This document shows positions 28,752-37,461 of a stretch of 46,284 nucleotides of DNA, one piece after another. Source of the DNA: Thermoplasmata archaeon (GTDB lineage: Archaea > Thermoplasmatota > Thermoplasmata > Halarchaeoplasmatales > Halarchaeoplasmataceae); assembly GCA_003551675.1 (NCBI GenBank), contig PUNG01000071.1, positions 1-46,284 on the forward strand. Reading direction: 5' to 3'. The notes below the pieces were generated by a model, which made no database searches, had not been told where the DNA came from, and worked only from the letters and a program-made list of their open reading frames with translations. The position numbers and the translations under genes were made by a program. Positions within the stretch are counted from its first letter, which is position 1, and each line of letters begins with the position of its first letter.

Positions 28752-30712
28752 ACAGAGTAGGAGTATTCGTCTGTCACTGTGGAAGTAATATAGCGGATGT
28801 GGTGGATGTCGAAGAAGTCGTCGCCTACGCCCAGGGGTTAGACGGCGTGGTCGTAGCGAAGGATTACAAGTACATGTGTTCGGACCCGGGGGGAAAACTG
28901 ATAAAAGACTGTATCAAAGAACACGGATTGGACAGCGTCGTGGTGGCCTCTTGTTCACCACGTATGCACGAACCGACTTTTAGATCGGTGATCGACGATG
29001 AAGGGATGAATCCTTACTGTTTGGAGATGGCGAATATAAGGGAGCACTGTTCTTGGGTGCATAAAGGTGATGAAGAAAAGGCGACGAAGAAGGCCCAAGA
29101 GCTGGTGAACGTGGCTGTAGAGAAGGCTTTGTTTTTAGAATCATTGGAACAGTCCGAGATCGACGTGGTTCAAGAAGCGCTCGTGATAGGAGGAGGTATA
29201 GCGGGTATACAAGCTGCGTTAGATATAGCGGATCAGGGTAAAAAGGTTTACCTGGTGGAGAGGGAGCCCAGCATAGGAGGAAAGATGGCTCAACTCGATA
29301 AGACTTTCCCTACCTTAGACTGTTCTTCATGTATATTGACCCCGAAGATGATGGACGTCGCCCGTCACCCGAACATAGAACTGCTCACTTACTCTGAAGT
29401 AGAAGAGGTGGACGGCGCGGTCGGGGATTTTACGGTCAAAGTTAGAAAGAAATCGACCTACGTGGATTGGAACGAATGTACCGGCTGCGGCCTGTGTGCG
29501 GAAGCCTGCAGGATGAAAGATAAGGTACCGGATGGATTCGACATGAAATTGGGTGATAGGAGTTCTATCTATACGCCGTTCCCACAGGCGGTACCGCTGA
29601 AGTACACCATAGATCCTGAAAGCTGTATATACTTGAAAACCGGTAAGTGCGGTGAGGAGCCTCCCTGTTTAGAAGCTTGTGAAATCGGTGCCATCGACCA
29701 CGAACAGGAAGATGAGATAGTCGAGATCAACGTAGGCAGCATCATCGTAGCGACGGGATATGACCTTTTGGATCCGGACGAACTGTACGAGTACGGTTAC
29801 GGGCGGTCTGAAGACATAATCACCAATCTTGAATTCGAGAGGATAGTCGATTCTTCCGGCCCTACCGAGGGTAAGATAACCAAATTGTCCGATGGAGAAG
29901 ATATAGAGAGTATAAGTTTCATCCTATGCGTGGGATCCAGGGACGAGGAAAAACAAACTTACTGCTGTAGGATCGGGTGTATGGGTGCGCTAAAACACGC
30001 TTATCTCATAAAAGAACATATGGGCGACGAGGTGGATATCAACCTGTGTTATACAGATATACGTTCTTTCGGGAAGGGTTACGAAGAATTTTACCGCCGT
30101 ATCAGAGGGACGGACATAACTATACTTAGGGGCAGACCTTCGGAGATAAAAGTCGACCCGGACCATAAGCTCTCGTTCAACATATTCGATACGTTGACGG
30201 ATAAACTGCTCGAGATCGAATCAGATATGATAATCCTGGTTCCGGCTCTGGTCCCCAGCGAGGGGGCGGAAGAGTTGGCCCGTAAACTGAGGATCTCTCA
30301 GGGGACGGATGGATTCTTCCTGGAGGAACATCCTAAGTTGAAACCCATGGACACCGTGAAGTCAGGTGTCTTCATCGCCGGGTGCTGTCAGGGCCCGAAG
30401 GATATACCTGATACGGTAGCCCAGGCCAGCGGAGCTGCATCCCGTGCCATGGGCATACTCAACAAGAGCCGACTCGAGAACGATCCCATGATCGCTTGGG
30501 TCGATACCGATCTTTGTGTCGGGTGTGGTGTGTGCGTAGACGTATGCCCTTATTCGGCTAGAGAGCTCAACGAAGTCACGGGGATAGCGGAGGTCGACGA
30601 GATACTCTGTGCCGGCTGCGGAGCGTGTATAGCCGCATGTCCTTCCAACGCGTGCATACACAAGAACCTTACAAAAAAACAGATAATCAGGATGATAGAC
30701 GAGGTGGCTTGA
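28748..30712 (+). CDS. hdrA: HdrA-like heterodisulfide reductase subunit A (full-length)
   Basis: GVFVCHCGSNI, CSPRMHEPTF, VIGGGIAGIQAALDIADQGKKVYLVEREPSIGGKMAQLDKTFPTLDCSSCILTPKM, two ferredoxin motifs at the C-terminus. Confidence 0.95.
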   Translation: MNRVGVFVCHCGSNIADVVDVEEVVAYAQGLDGVVVAKDYKYMCSDPGGKLIKDCIKEHGLDSVVVASCSPRMHEPTFRSVIDDEGMNPYCLEMANIREHCSWVHKGDEEKATKKAQELVNVAVEKALFLESLEQSEIDVVQEALVIGGGIAGIQAALDIADQGKKVYLVEREPSIGGKMAQLDKTFPTLDCSSCILTPKMMDVARHPNIELLTYSEVEEVDGAVGDFTVKVRKKSTYVDWNECTGCGLCAEACRMKDKVPDGFDMKLGDRSSIYTPFPQAVPLKYTIDPESCIYLKTGKCGEEPPCLEACEIGAIDHEQEDEIVEINVGSIIVATGYDLLDPDELYEYGYGRSEDIITNLEFERIVDSSGPTEGKITKLSDGEDIESISFILCVGSRDEEKQTYCCRIGCMGALKHAYLIKEHMGDEVDINLCYTDIRSFGKGYEEFYRRIRGTDITILRGRPSEIKVDPDHKLSFNIFDTLTDKLLEIESDMIILVPALVPSEGAEELARKLRISQGTDGFFLEEHPKLKPMDTVKSGVFIAGCCQGPKDIPDTVAQASGAASRAMGILNKSRLENDPMIAWVDTDLCVGCGVCVDVCPYSARELNEVTGIAEVDEILCAGCGACIAACPSNACIHKNLTKKQIIRMIDEVA

Positions 30713-30713
30713 T

Positions 30714-33700
30714 ATGGCGACTACATCTAAAGAAGTGGAAAAGACCGACGTCAAAGGCTCGGTGATGGTGGTAGGCGGAGGTATCTCCGGTATACAATCA
30801 TCCATCGATCTTGCCGATTCCGGTTTTAAAGTTTATCTGGTGGATAAGGGATTGTCAATAGGTGGAAAGATGACCCAGCTGGACAAGACTTTTCCCACCA
30901 ATGACTGTTCCATGTGTATCCTCGCCCCAAAGCTTGTTAATACTGGCCGTCACAGTAATATCGATATAATAACCAATGCGGAAGTTAGATCGGTAGAGGG
31001 TGGTCCTGGAAATTTTAAAGTTGAATTGAAAAAAGCTCCCAGATTCGTTGATCCGGAGGAATGCAACGGCTGTGGAGATTGTATAGAATACTGCCCGGTG
31101 GAGATGCCTGCGGATTTCGAAGAAGGTATCGGAGATAGAAAGGCGATCTTTCAGCCCTTTCCACAGGCGGTACCCAACATATTCAGTATAGATAAAAAAG
31201 AAGAAAGGGCGCCCTGCAGGATCGAATGCCCCGCGGGGCTCAACGCTCAGGCTTTCATAACGTTGGCCGCCCAGAAAAGATATGCCGAGGCCTATAACCT
31301 CATAAAAGAACAAGTTCCACTGCCCGGTTCCATGGGTCGAGTGTGTTATCACCCCTGTGAGAACGAGTGTAACCGAAAGGATATAGACGAACCCGTTTCC
31401 ATTGCTAGGATCAGAAGGTACATCGCCGACTGGGCCTACGAAAATCCTGAAGAGGTGGAGGCCGCTTTGAGGGAACGTGAGAAAAATTATGCCGAGATCG
31501 AAGACTGGAGCGAAGCGGAGAAGAGGGGAAATCAAAGAAAGGTGGCCGTTGTAGGTGCGGGTCCTTCGGGTCTGACCGCGGCACACGATCTTTCTGAGAT
31601 GGGTTACGACGTCACCGTTTTCGAAGCTGAAGAAAATGCAGGAGGTATGCTTTACTACGGTGTTCCATCTTATAGACTTCCCAACGATTATCTAGTGAAG
31701 GAGATAGAGCAGTTGATAGAGAACGGTAACATAAAGATAGAATACGGTAAAAAGCTGGGAGAGGATTTCACAGTCGAAGATCTGGAAGAACAAGGGTTCC
31801 TTTCGGTGTATCTGGCCATAGGCTGCTGGAGATCGAAGGAGATAGAGTTCGAAAGTTGTTCTCCAGAATGCGTGGTTCAAGGTATAGATTTCTTGTACCG
31901 GGCCAACTCGGAAGATTTATCCAAAGAAGAGATAGAGGACAAAAAGGTCCTTGTGATAGGTGGAGGGAACGTGGCCATGGACTGTGCGAGGACCGCGGAG
32001 AGGTTGGGAGGAGACGTTACCGTCGTGTATAGAAGGACACAGGAACAGATGCCCGCCCACGAGGAAGAGATAGAACAGGCCAAAGAAGAGGGGGTCGACT
32101 TCGAGATATTGGCATCGCCCATGAAGATGGTGGAAGACGAGTCTTCTAGTCCCTGTCTGAAATGCCAAAAGATGGAGCTCGGCGAGCTCGACGAGAGTGG
32201 AAGAAGAAGACCCGTGGCCTTGGAAGGCGAAGTATCCGATATACCGTGTGACCTTGTTATATTTGCCATAGGCCAGGAGGTAGACAAAGATTCCCTTGAC
32301 GGTTCCGATATAGGATCGGATTGGGATACAATAAAGGCTGATCCCATCACTTATCAAACTTCATCTGAGAACGTTTTTGCCGGTGGTGATGCGGTGACAG
32401 GACCGGCTTCCGCCGTGGAGGCCATAGGGGCCGGTCACCAGGCCGCGGAATCCATAGACCGATACCTCAACAACGAGGACCTTAGAGAGGGTAGAGAACC
32501 CGTGGAAGAAGAAGGAGCGGATATACCGGATCACGTATTGAGGATACCCGAAGATAGGGAGGAGCCGGAGATCATCAGTGAAGAAAAAAGGATGAAAAGC
32601 TTCCAAGAGATGGAGAGCACCTATTCATCGGAGCAGTTGTTGAAAGAAGCGGAAAGATGCATGAGCTGTGGTGGATGCTGCGAGTGCTTCCAGTGCGTGG
32701 AACACTGCCAGAAAGCTGCCATAGACCACGAGATGGAAGAAGAAAAAGAGATCATCGAAGTCGGTTCAGTCATACTCTCTCCCGGTTCGGACACCTACGA
32801 ACCTCCAAGAGGAGACAGCCTTGGTTATGGGATCTACCCCGATGTTCTTACCAGTATCGAATTCGAAAGGATGTTATCGGCTTCGGGCCCCTTCAAAGGA
32901 CACATCAAGCGCCTCTCCGACGGAGAAGAGCCCAAGAAGATAGCGTGGCTTCAATGCGTGGGATCCAGGGATGAAAGTTGCGATCATCTTTATTGCTCGT
33001 CAGTCTGCTGTATGTATTCTATAAAGGAAGCCGTCATAGCCAAAGAGCATCTTCCAGGACTCGATACTCACATATACTTCATGGACATGAGGACCTTCGG
33101 CAAGGACTTTGAAAAGTATTATGAGAGGGCGGAGGACGAGTATGGAGTAGTCTTCCGAAGGTCTAGAGTACCACGGGTGGAGCGTAACAAAGATAGCGGC
33201 GAGCTGATAGTCAGATATATAGAGGATGATGGTACCGTGACCTCGGAATCGTACGATATGATAGTACTTTCTGTGGGTCTCCAGCCCTGTGAATCCATGA
33301 AGGATCTAGCGTCTGCGGTCGATGTTAATCTAGACGGATACGGTTTCGTAGATGTGGATCCATACTACGGTGTAGAAACTTCCAAGCCAGGCGTATACGT
33401 TTCTGGGTCCATCACCGAACCTAAAGATATACCTGAGAGTGTCATCGAAGCGTCTGCGGCTGCAGCCAAGGCTGCAAGTGATATCCGGGAGGCGAGGGGC
33501 ACCGAGGTGGTGGAAAAGGAATATCCACGAGAGAGGGACGTCAGCAACGAATTTCCAAGGACCGGCGTGTTCCTGTGTCACTGCGGTATCAATATAGGCG
33601 GTGTCATCGATATACCCGAAGTTGCCGATCACGTTAGAACGCTGCCTTATGTGGCATATGTGGATGATGAAACGTTCGCCTGTTCTCAGGACTCATTAGA

Positions 33701-35222
33701 GCGTATCAAAGAAAAGATAGAGGAACTCGGCCTCAACAGGATAGTAGTCGCCTCGTGCACCCCTAGAACCCACGAGCCTCTATTTCAGGACACTCTAAAA
33801 GAAGCAGGTCTCAACCCACACCTGTTCGAACTTGTAAACATGAGGGATCAAAACTCATGGGTACACAGAGAACATCCCGAGAGGGCCACCGAAAAGGCGA
33901 AAGAATGCGTGGCCATGGGAGTATCTAGGGTCAACGAGATGAGACCGGTGCCGCATGAAAAATTCCCAGTTATAAAGGAAGCCCTGGTGATAGGTGGAGG
34001 TTTATCAGGCATGTCGTCCGCGCTTTCTCTTGCCGATCAGGACTTCAAGGTCCATCTGGTGGAGAAAGAAGAGGAGCTCGGCGGCCTTTCCAAAGACGTT
34101 CATATAGGTCTGCGTGACGAAGATCCTCAAAGATTACTACAAGATACTATCTCTAAAACCATGGACAATCATAATATCGAGCTTTATCTGGATGCGGAGT
34201 TAGAAGAGATCGAAGGGTATGTGGGTAATTTCACATCCACCGTAAGGAACGGTGATTCTTCAGAGACCATCGAGCACGGAGTCGTTGTGGTCGCCACAGG
34301 TGCAGAAGAATATGAACCCACCACTGAATACCGTTACGACGAGAGCGACAACATAATGAGCCAAAAGGACCTGGAAAAAGATATCGCATCCGGAGCCCAT
34401 CACATCAAGGATATAGACGAAGCGGTGATGATACAGTGTGTGGGTTCCAGGAATGATGAAAATCCTTATTGTTCCAGGGTATGCTGTTCTAACGCTTTGA
34501 AGAATGCCATCAAGATCAAGGAGATGAACGAAGATGCCGCCGTTTACGTGCTGTATAGGGATATAAGGACGTACGGTTTCAAGGAAGATCTTCTTTATAA
34601 AAAAGCCAGGGATTTGGGAGTGTTCTTCATAAGGTTCCAGGAAGACCAGGAGCCGGAGGTGAGTGTGAAGGATGGAGAGATAACCGTGACCACTAAAGAC
34701 CTGATATTGCAGAGAGAGGTGGTACTCCATCCCGATAAGTTGTTTTTGAGTACGGGTATAGTCCCCAAAGATAATAACGAACTGGCCCAGCAGCTCAAAG
34801 TGCCTCTTAACGCAGATGGTTTCTATTCTGAAGCGCACATGAAACTTCGGCCGGTTGAATTCTCCGCCGACGGCATATACTTGTGCGGTTTAGCCCACAG
34901 TCCCAGGTTCATGGATGAATCCATAGCCCAGGCTCAAGGCGCCGCGGCGAAGGCGGCCACCATACTTTCCAGAGATCATCTGGAGACCTCGGGAAACATC
35001 GCGGAGGTTTCCAAAAGAAAGTGTGCCGGCTGTCAGTTGTGCGTAGGCGTATGCCCATACGAGGCCATAGAATTCCAGGAAGATGAAAGGATAGTCGTGG
35101 TGAACGAGATACTGTGCCAGGGATGCGGGGCATGTTCTGCCGTCTGTCCCAGCGGTACCGCCGAGCAGAAGTCGTTCACTAAAAAACAGATCATGTCTAT
35201 GATAGATGAATGTATTAGATAA
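30714..35222 (+). CDS. Giant HdrA-HdrA fusion with inserted GltD/NfnB-like NAD(P)H oxidoreductase module (1502 aa)
   Basis: VVGGGISGIQSSIDLADSGFKVYLVDKGLSIGGKMTQLDKTFPTNDCSMCILAPK; insert APCRIECPAGLNAQAFITLAAQKRYAEAYNLIKEQVPLPGSMGRVCYHPCENECNR ... GAGPSGLTAAHDL ... VIGGGNVAMDCARTAERLGGDVTVVYRR ... VFAGGDAVTGPASAVEAIGAGHQAA; then the rest of HdrA; then a second HdrA from GVFLCHCGINIGG. Confidence 0.93.
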   Translation: MATTSKEVEKTDVKGSVMVVGGGISGIQSSIDLADSGFKVYLVDKGLSIGGKMTQLDKTFPTNDCSMCILAPKLVNTGRHSNIDIITNAEVRSVEGGPGNFKVELKKAPRFVDPEECNGCGDCIEYCPVEMPADFEEGIGDRKAIFQPFPQAVPNIFSIDKKEERAPCRIECPAGLNAQAFITLAAQKRYAEAYNLIKEQVPLPGSMGRVCYHPCENECNRKDIDEPVSIARIRRYIADWAYENPEEVEAALREREKNYAEIEDWSEAEKRGNQRKVAVVGAGPSGLTAAHDLSEMGYDVTVFEAEENAGGMLYYGVPSYRLPNDYLVKEIEQLIENGNIKIEYGKKLGEDFTVEDLEEQGFLSVYLAIGCWRSKEIEFESCSPECVVQGIDFLYRANSEDLSKEEIEDKKVLVIGGGNVAMDCARTAERLGGDVTVVYRRTQEQMPAHEEEIEQAKEEGVDFEILASPMKMVEDESSSPCLKCQKMELGELDESGRRRPVALEGEVSDIPCDLVIFAIGQEVDKDSLDGSDIGSDWDTIKADPITYQTSSENVFAGGDAVTGPASAVEAIGAGHQAAESIDRYLNNEDLREGREPVEEEGADIPDHVLRIPEDREEPEIISEEKRMKSFQEMESTYSSEQLLKEAERCMSCGGCCECFQCVEHCQKAAIDHEMEEEKEIIEVGSVILSPGSDTYEPPRGDSLGYGIYPDVLTSIEFERMLSASGPFKGHIKRLSDGEEPKKIAWLQCVGSRDESCDHLYCSSVCCMYSIKEAVIAKEHLPGLDTHIYFMDMRTFGKDFEKYYERAEDEYGVVFRRSRVPRVERNKDSGELIVRYIEDDGTVTSESYDMIVLSVGLQPCESMKDLASAVDVNLDGYGFVDVDPYYGVETSKPGVYVSGSITEPKDIPESVIEASAAAAKAASDIREARGTEVVEKEYPRERDVSNEFPRTGVFLCHCGINIGGVIDIPEVADHVRTLPYVAYVDDETFACSQDSLERIKEKIEELGLNRIVVASCTPRTHEPLFQDTLKEAGLNPHLFELVNMRDQNSWVHREHPERATEKAKECVAMGVSRVNEMRPVPHEKFPVIKEALVIGGGLSGMSSALSLADQDFKVHLVEKEEELGGLSKDVHIGLRDEDPQRLLQDTISKTMDNHNIELYLDAELEEIEGYVGNFTSTVRNGDSSETIEHGVVVVATGAEEYEPTTEYRYDESDNIMSQKDLEKDIASGAHHIKDIDEAVMIQCVGSRNDENPYCSRVCCSNALKNAIKIKEMNEDAAVYVLYRDIRTYGFKEDLLYKKARDLGVFFIRFQEDQEPEVSVKDGEITVTTKDLILQREVVLHPDKLFLSTGIVPKDNNELAQQLKVPLNADGFYSEAHMKLRPVEFSADGIYLCGLAHSPRFMDESIAQAQGAAAKAATILSRDHLETSGNIAEVSKRKCAGCQLCVGVCPYEAIEFQEDERIVVVNEILCQGCGACSAVCPSGTAEQKSFTKKQIMSMIDECIR

Positions 35223-35233
35223 GGAGTGAAAAT

Positions 35234-35680
35234 ATGAGCGAAGAAGTTGAGAATGCGGACGAAGAATTCGAACCCAAGATAGTCGGACTCTTATGTAATT
35301 GGTGCTCCTATGCGGGGGCCGATCTAGCGGGTACCAGTCGTATACAGTACCCTCCTAACATAAGGGTTATCCGAGTGATGTGCTCTGGTTCCGTGGATCC
35401 GGTATATATCAACAGGGCACTCTTGGATGGTGCCGACGCAATCCTTATAGGAGGATGCCACCCCGGAGACTGTCACTACATTGACGGTAATTACAAGGCT
35501 AGGCGTAAGATGGCTTTACTCAAGAACATACTTACGACCCTTGGGATGGAACCGGATAGGATATGGTTGAAGTGGATCTCCGCTTCGGAAGGCCAGGAGT
35601 TCGCCGATACGGTCCAGGAGATAGTGGAAGAAACGAAAAAGATGGGGCCCAACCCCATGAAGGAGAGATGGAATCTTTAA
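35234..35680 (+). CDS. mvhD: MvhD-like 2Fe-2S electron-transfer subunit
   Basis: GLLCNWCSYAGADLAGTSRIQYPPNIRVIRVMCSGSVDPVYI, GGCHPGDCHYIDGNYKARRK. Confidence 0.95.
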   Translation: MSEEVENADEEFEPKIVGLLCNWCSYAGADLAGTSRIQYPPNIRVIRVMCSGSVDPVYINRALLDGADAILIGGCHPGDCHYIDGNYKARRKMALLKNILTTLGMEPDRIWLKWISASEGQEFADTVQEIVEETKKMGPNPMKERWNL

Positions 35681-35691
35681 GAGGTGTTAAG

Positions 35692-36783
35692 ATGATATAT
35701 GAACTAAAAGTAGAGGAAGATGCCCCGATGACGGTTAACAACTTTTTGAAAGAACTCCTGACCGAAGGTGAAGTGGATGCGGTCATAGCCATGACGGAGA
35801 CGCCTTCGGGCAAGTCCGCTTTTCCCACCATGATATCCCATCCTGAAAAACTCTCAACCAATGTTTTCGCTCCCCTACTTCCCGTATCGACGGGGACGGT
35901 GGTCTCAAAAGTGACCAAGGTAAAACCTCCAAAAAAGACCCTTGCCGTGGTTCTTCGCTCCTGCGAACTCAGGGCTTTGACGGAGTTGGTCAAACTGAAT
36001 CAAGCCGACCTTGAAAATATCATACTTATAGGAGTGGACTGTTCCGGGACCCTTTCCATGGATACCTATCAGGGCCAGGACCAAGATATAACGGAGGCCG
36101 TTCTGAAGAACGAAAGTGAAGACGATCTAAGGACGGCTTGCCTTAACTGCAAAGACCCGGTACCGAAAAATGCCGACCTGGTCATCGGTACCTTTGGAGC
36201 CGATACGGACAAAAATTTATTTTTGGATGCGAAGACGGAGAAAGGAGCCGAGATAGTTTCCGCTCTTGGGATGGACGAAAGCGAAGGAGAGGAAGTAAGA
36301 GAGAAAGCGGTTCAAGATATTAGGGATGAAAAAGAGGAGAACAGGAAAGCCTTCATACAAGAGAGATCGGAAATAGAAGGGCCCGATAAGTTACTGGAAT
36401 TCTTCGATACCTGTGTGAATTGCCACAACTGCATGAAGGTCTGTCCGGTCTGCTACTGTAACGAGTGTATATTCGAGAGTTCGATATTCGATCTAGAAGG
36501 CGATAAGTACATGAAAAAAGTAGAGGGTAAAGGAGCGTACAAAACACCGACTGACTCATTATTGTTTCAACTGACGAGGTTCAATCACATGATGCTCTCA
36601 TGTGTGGGATGTGGACTCTGCGAGCAGGCCTGTCCATCCGACATACCTCTCATGGATGTGATCACCGGCTTAGCCGATAATGCACAGGAGTTGTTCGAAT
36701 ACGAACCCGGTGATGATCCAGAAGAAGAACTGCCTCTCGTGGTGTATCGTGAGGAAGAATTCGAAGATGTGGAGGAAAGATAG
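35692..36783 (+). CDS. FrhB/FdhB-like coenzyme F420 hydrogenase/dehydrogenase beta-family subunit with two C-terminal Fe-S motifs
   Basis: LAVVLRSCELRALTELVKLNQADLENIILIGVDCSGT, CLNCKDP, CVNCHNCMKVCPVCYCNECIFES, CVGCGLCEQACPSDIPLMDVI. Confidence 0.8.
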   Translation: MIYELKVEEDAPMTVNNFLKELLTEGEVDAVIAMTETPSGKSAFPTMISHPEKLSTNVFAPLLPVSTGTVVSKVTKVKPPKKTLAVVLRSCELRALTELVKLNQADLENIILIGVDCSGTLSMDTYQGQDQDITEAVLKNESEDDLRTACLNCKDPVPKNADLVIGTFGADTDKNLFLDAKTEKGAEIVSALGMDESEGEEVREKAVQDIRDEKEENRKAFIQERSEIEGPDKLLEFFDTCVNCHNCMKVCPVCYCNECIFESSIFDLEGDKYMKKVEGKGAYKTPTDSLLFQLTRFNHMMLSCVGCGLCEQACPSDIPLMDVITGLADNAQELFEYEPGDDPEEELPLVVYREEEFEDVEER

Positions 36784-37461
36784 ATGGAAGCCATAGACAC
36801 GAAAGAACTCGATTCGAATTTCAAGTTCGAGATAGCGGAGCAGGAAGGAGGAGAAGGCATACTGAAGTGCTTCGCCTGTGGAAGTTGTACCGCCAGGTGC
36901 CCTGAGATGGACGTGGATGAGGCATGGAATGCGAGAAACGTGATAAGAAAGGCACTGCTGGGTCTTAGAGAAGAGGTTCTTTCGTCGGAGTTCATATGGA
37001 TATGTTCGTCACATCATCGCTGTCTCGAAAAGTGCCCCCAGGAAGTTGACGTCAAGGGACTCATGAATCAGATAAGGGATGAGCGTTTGAAGGACGAGAT
37101 GATAGAAGATAAAACCGGTAAAAAGTTAAAGAAAAGTATGGATCCATCGTTCAAGTACGAGCTTGCCGAGACGGAACAGGGAGAGGGTATCTACAGCTGT
37201 TTCTCGTGCGGAACATGTACCGCCGGGTGTCCGGAAAGGGAGTTGGATCCTCTTTATTCGCCCAGAAAGGTGATCAAAACTACACTGCTGGGTATGAAAG
37301 ATAAAGTATATTCTAACAAGTTCGTGGAGATCTGTTCGACCCATAATCGATGTTTCGAACAGTGCCCGCAAGGGGTGGAGATACCGAAGCTCATGTACGC
37401 GATAAGAGAGATAGCTGTTGATGAAGGATATTCAAAGGAGGATCACGAAGATGTCCGATGA
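36784..37461 (+). CDS. Tandemly duplicated HdrC-like protein (two HdrC halves fused)
   Basis: Half 1: CFACGSCTARCP ... ICSSHHRCLEKCP; half 2: CFSCGTCTAGCP ... ICSTHNRCFEQCP; the halves align with each other. Confidence 0.88.
   Translation: MEAIDTKELDSNFKFEIAEQEGGEGILKCFACGSCTARCPEMDVDEAWNARNVIRKALLGLREEVLSSEFIWICSSHHRCLEKCPQEVDVKGLMNQIRDERLKDEMIEDKTGKKLKKSMDPSFKYELAETEQGEGIYSCFSCGTCTAGCPERELDPLYSPRKVIKTTLLGMKDKVYSNKFVEICSTHNRCFEQCPQGVEIPKLMYAIREIAVDEGYSKEDHEDVR

Noticed and set aside
30855-31586. 243-aa minus-strand ORF opposite the giant HdrA
   Set aside because: No family resemblance; antisense shadow of the HdrA/GltD coding sequence.
30714-35222. Giant HdrA ORF as a frameshift or assembly chimera of separate genes
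   Set aside because: The frame is continuous over 1502 codons with coherent domain joins and no internal start/SD at the junctions; the uninterrupted paralogue at 37451 has the same two-half layout. Read support should still be checked.
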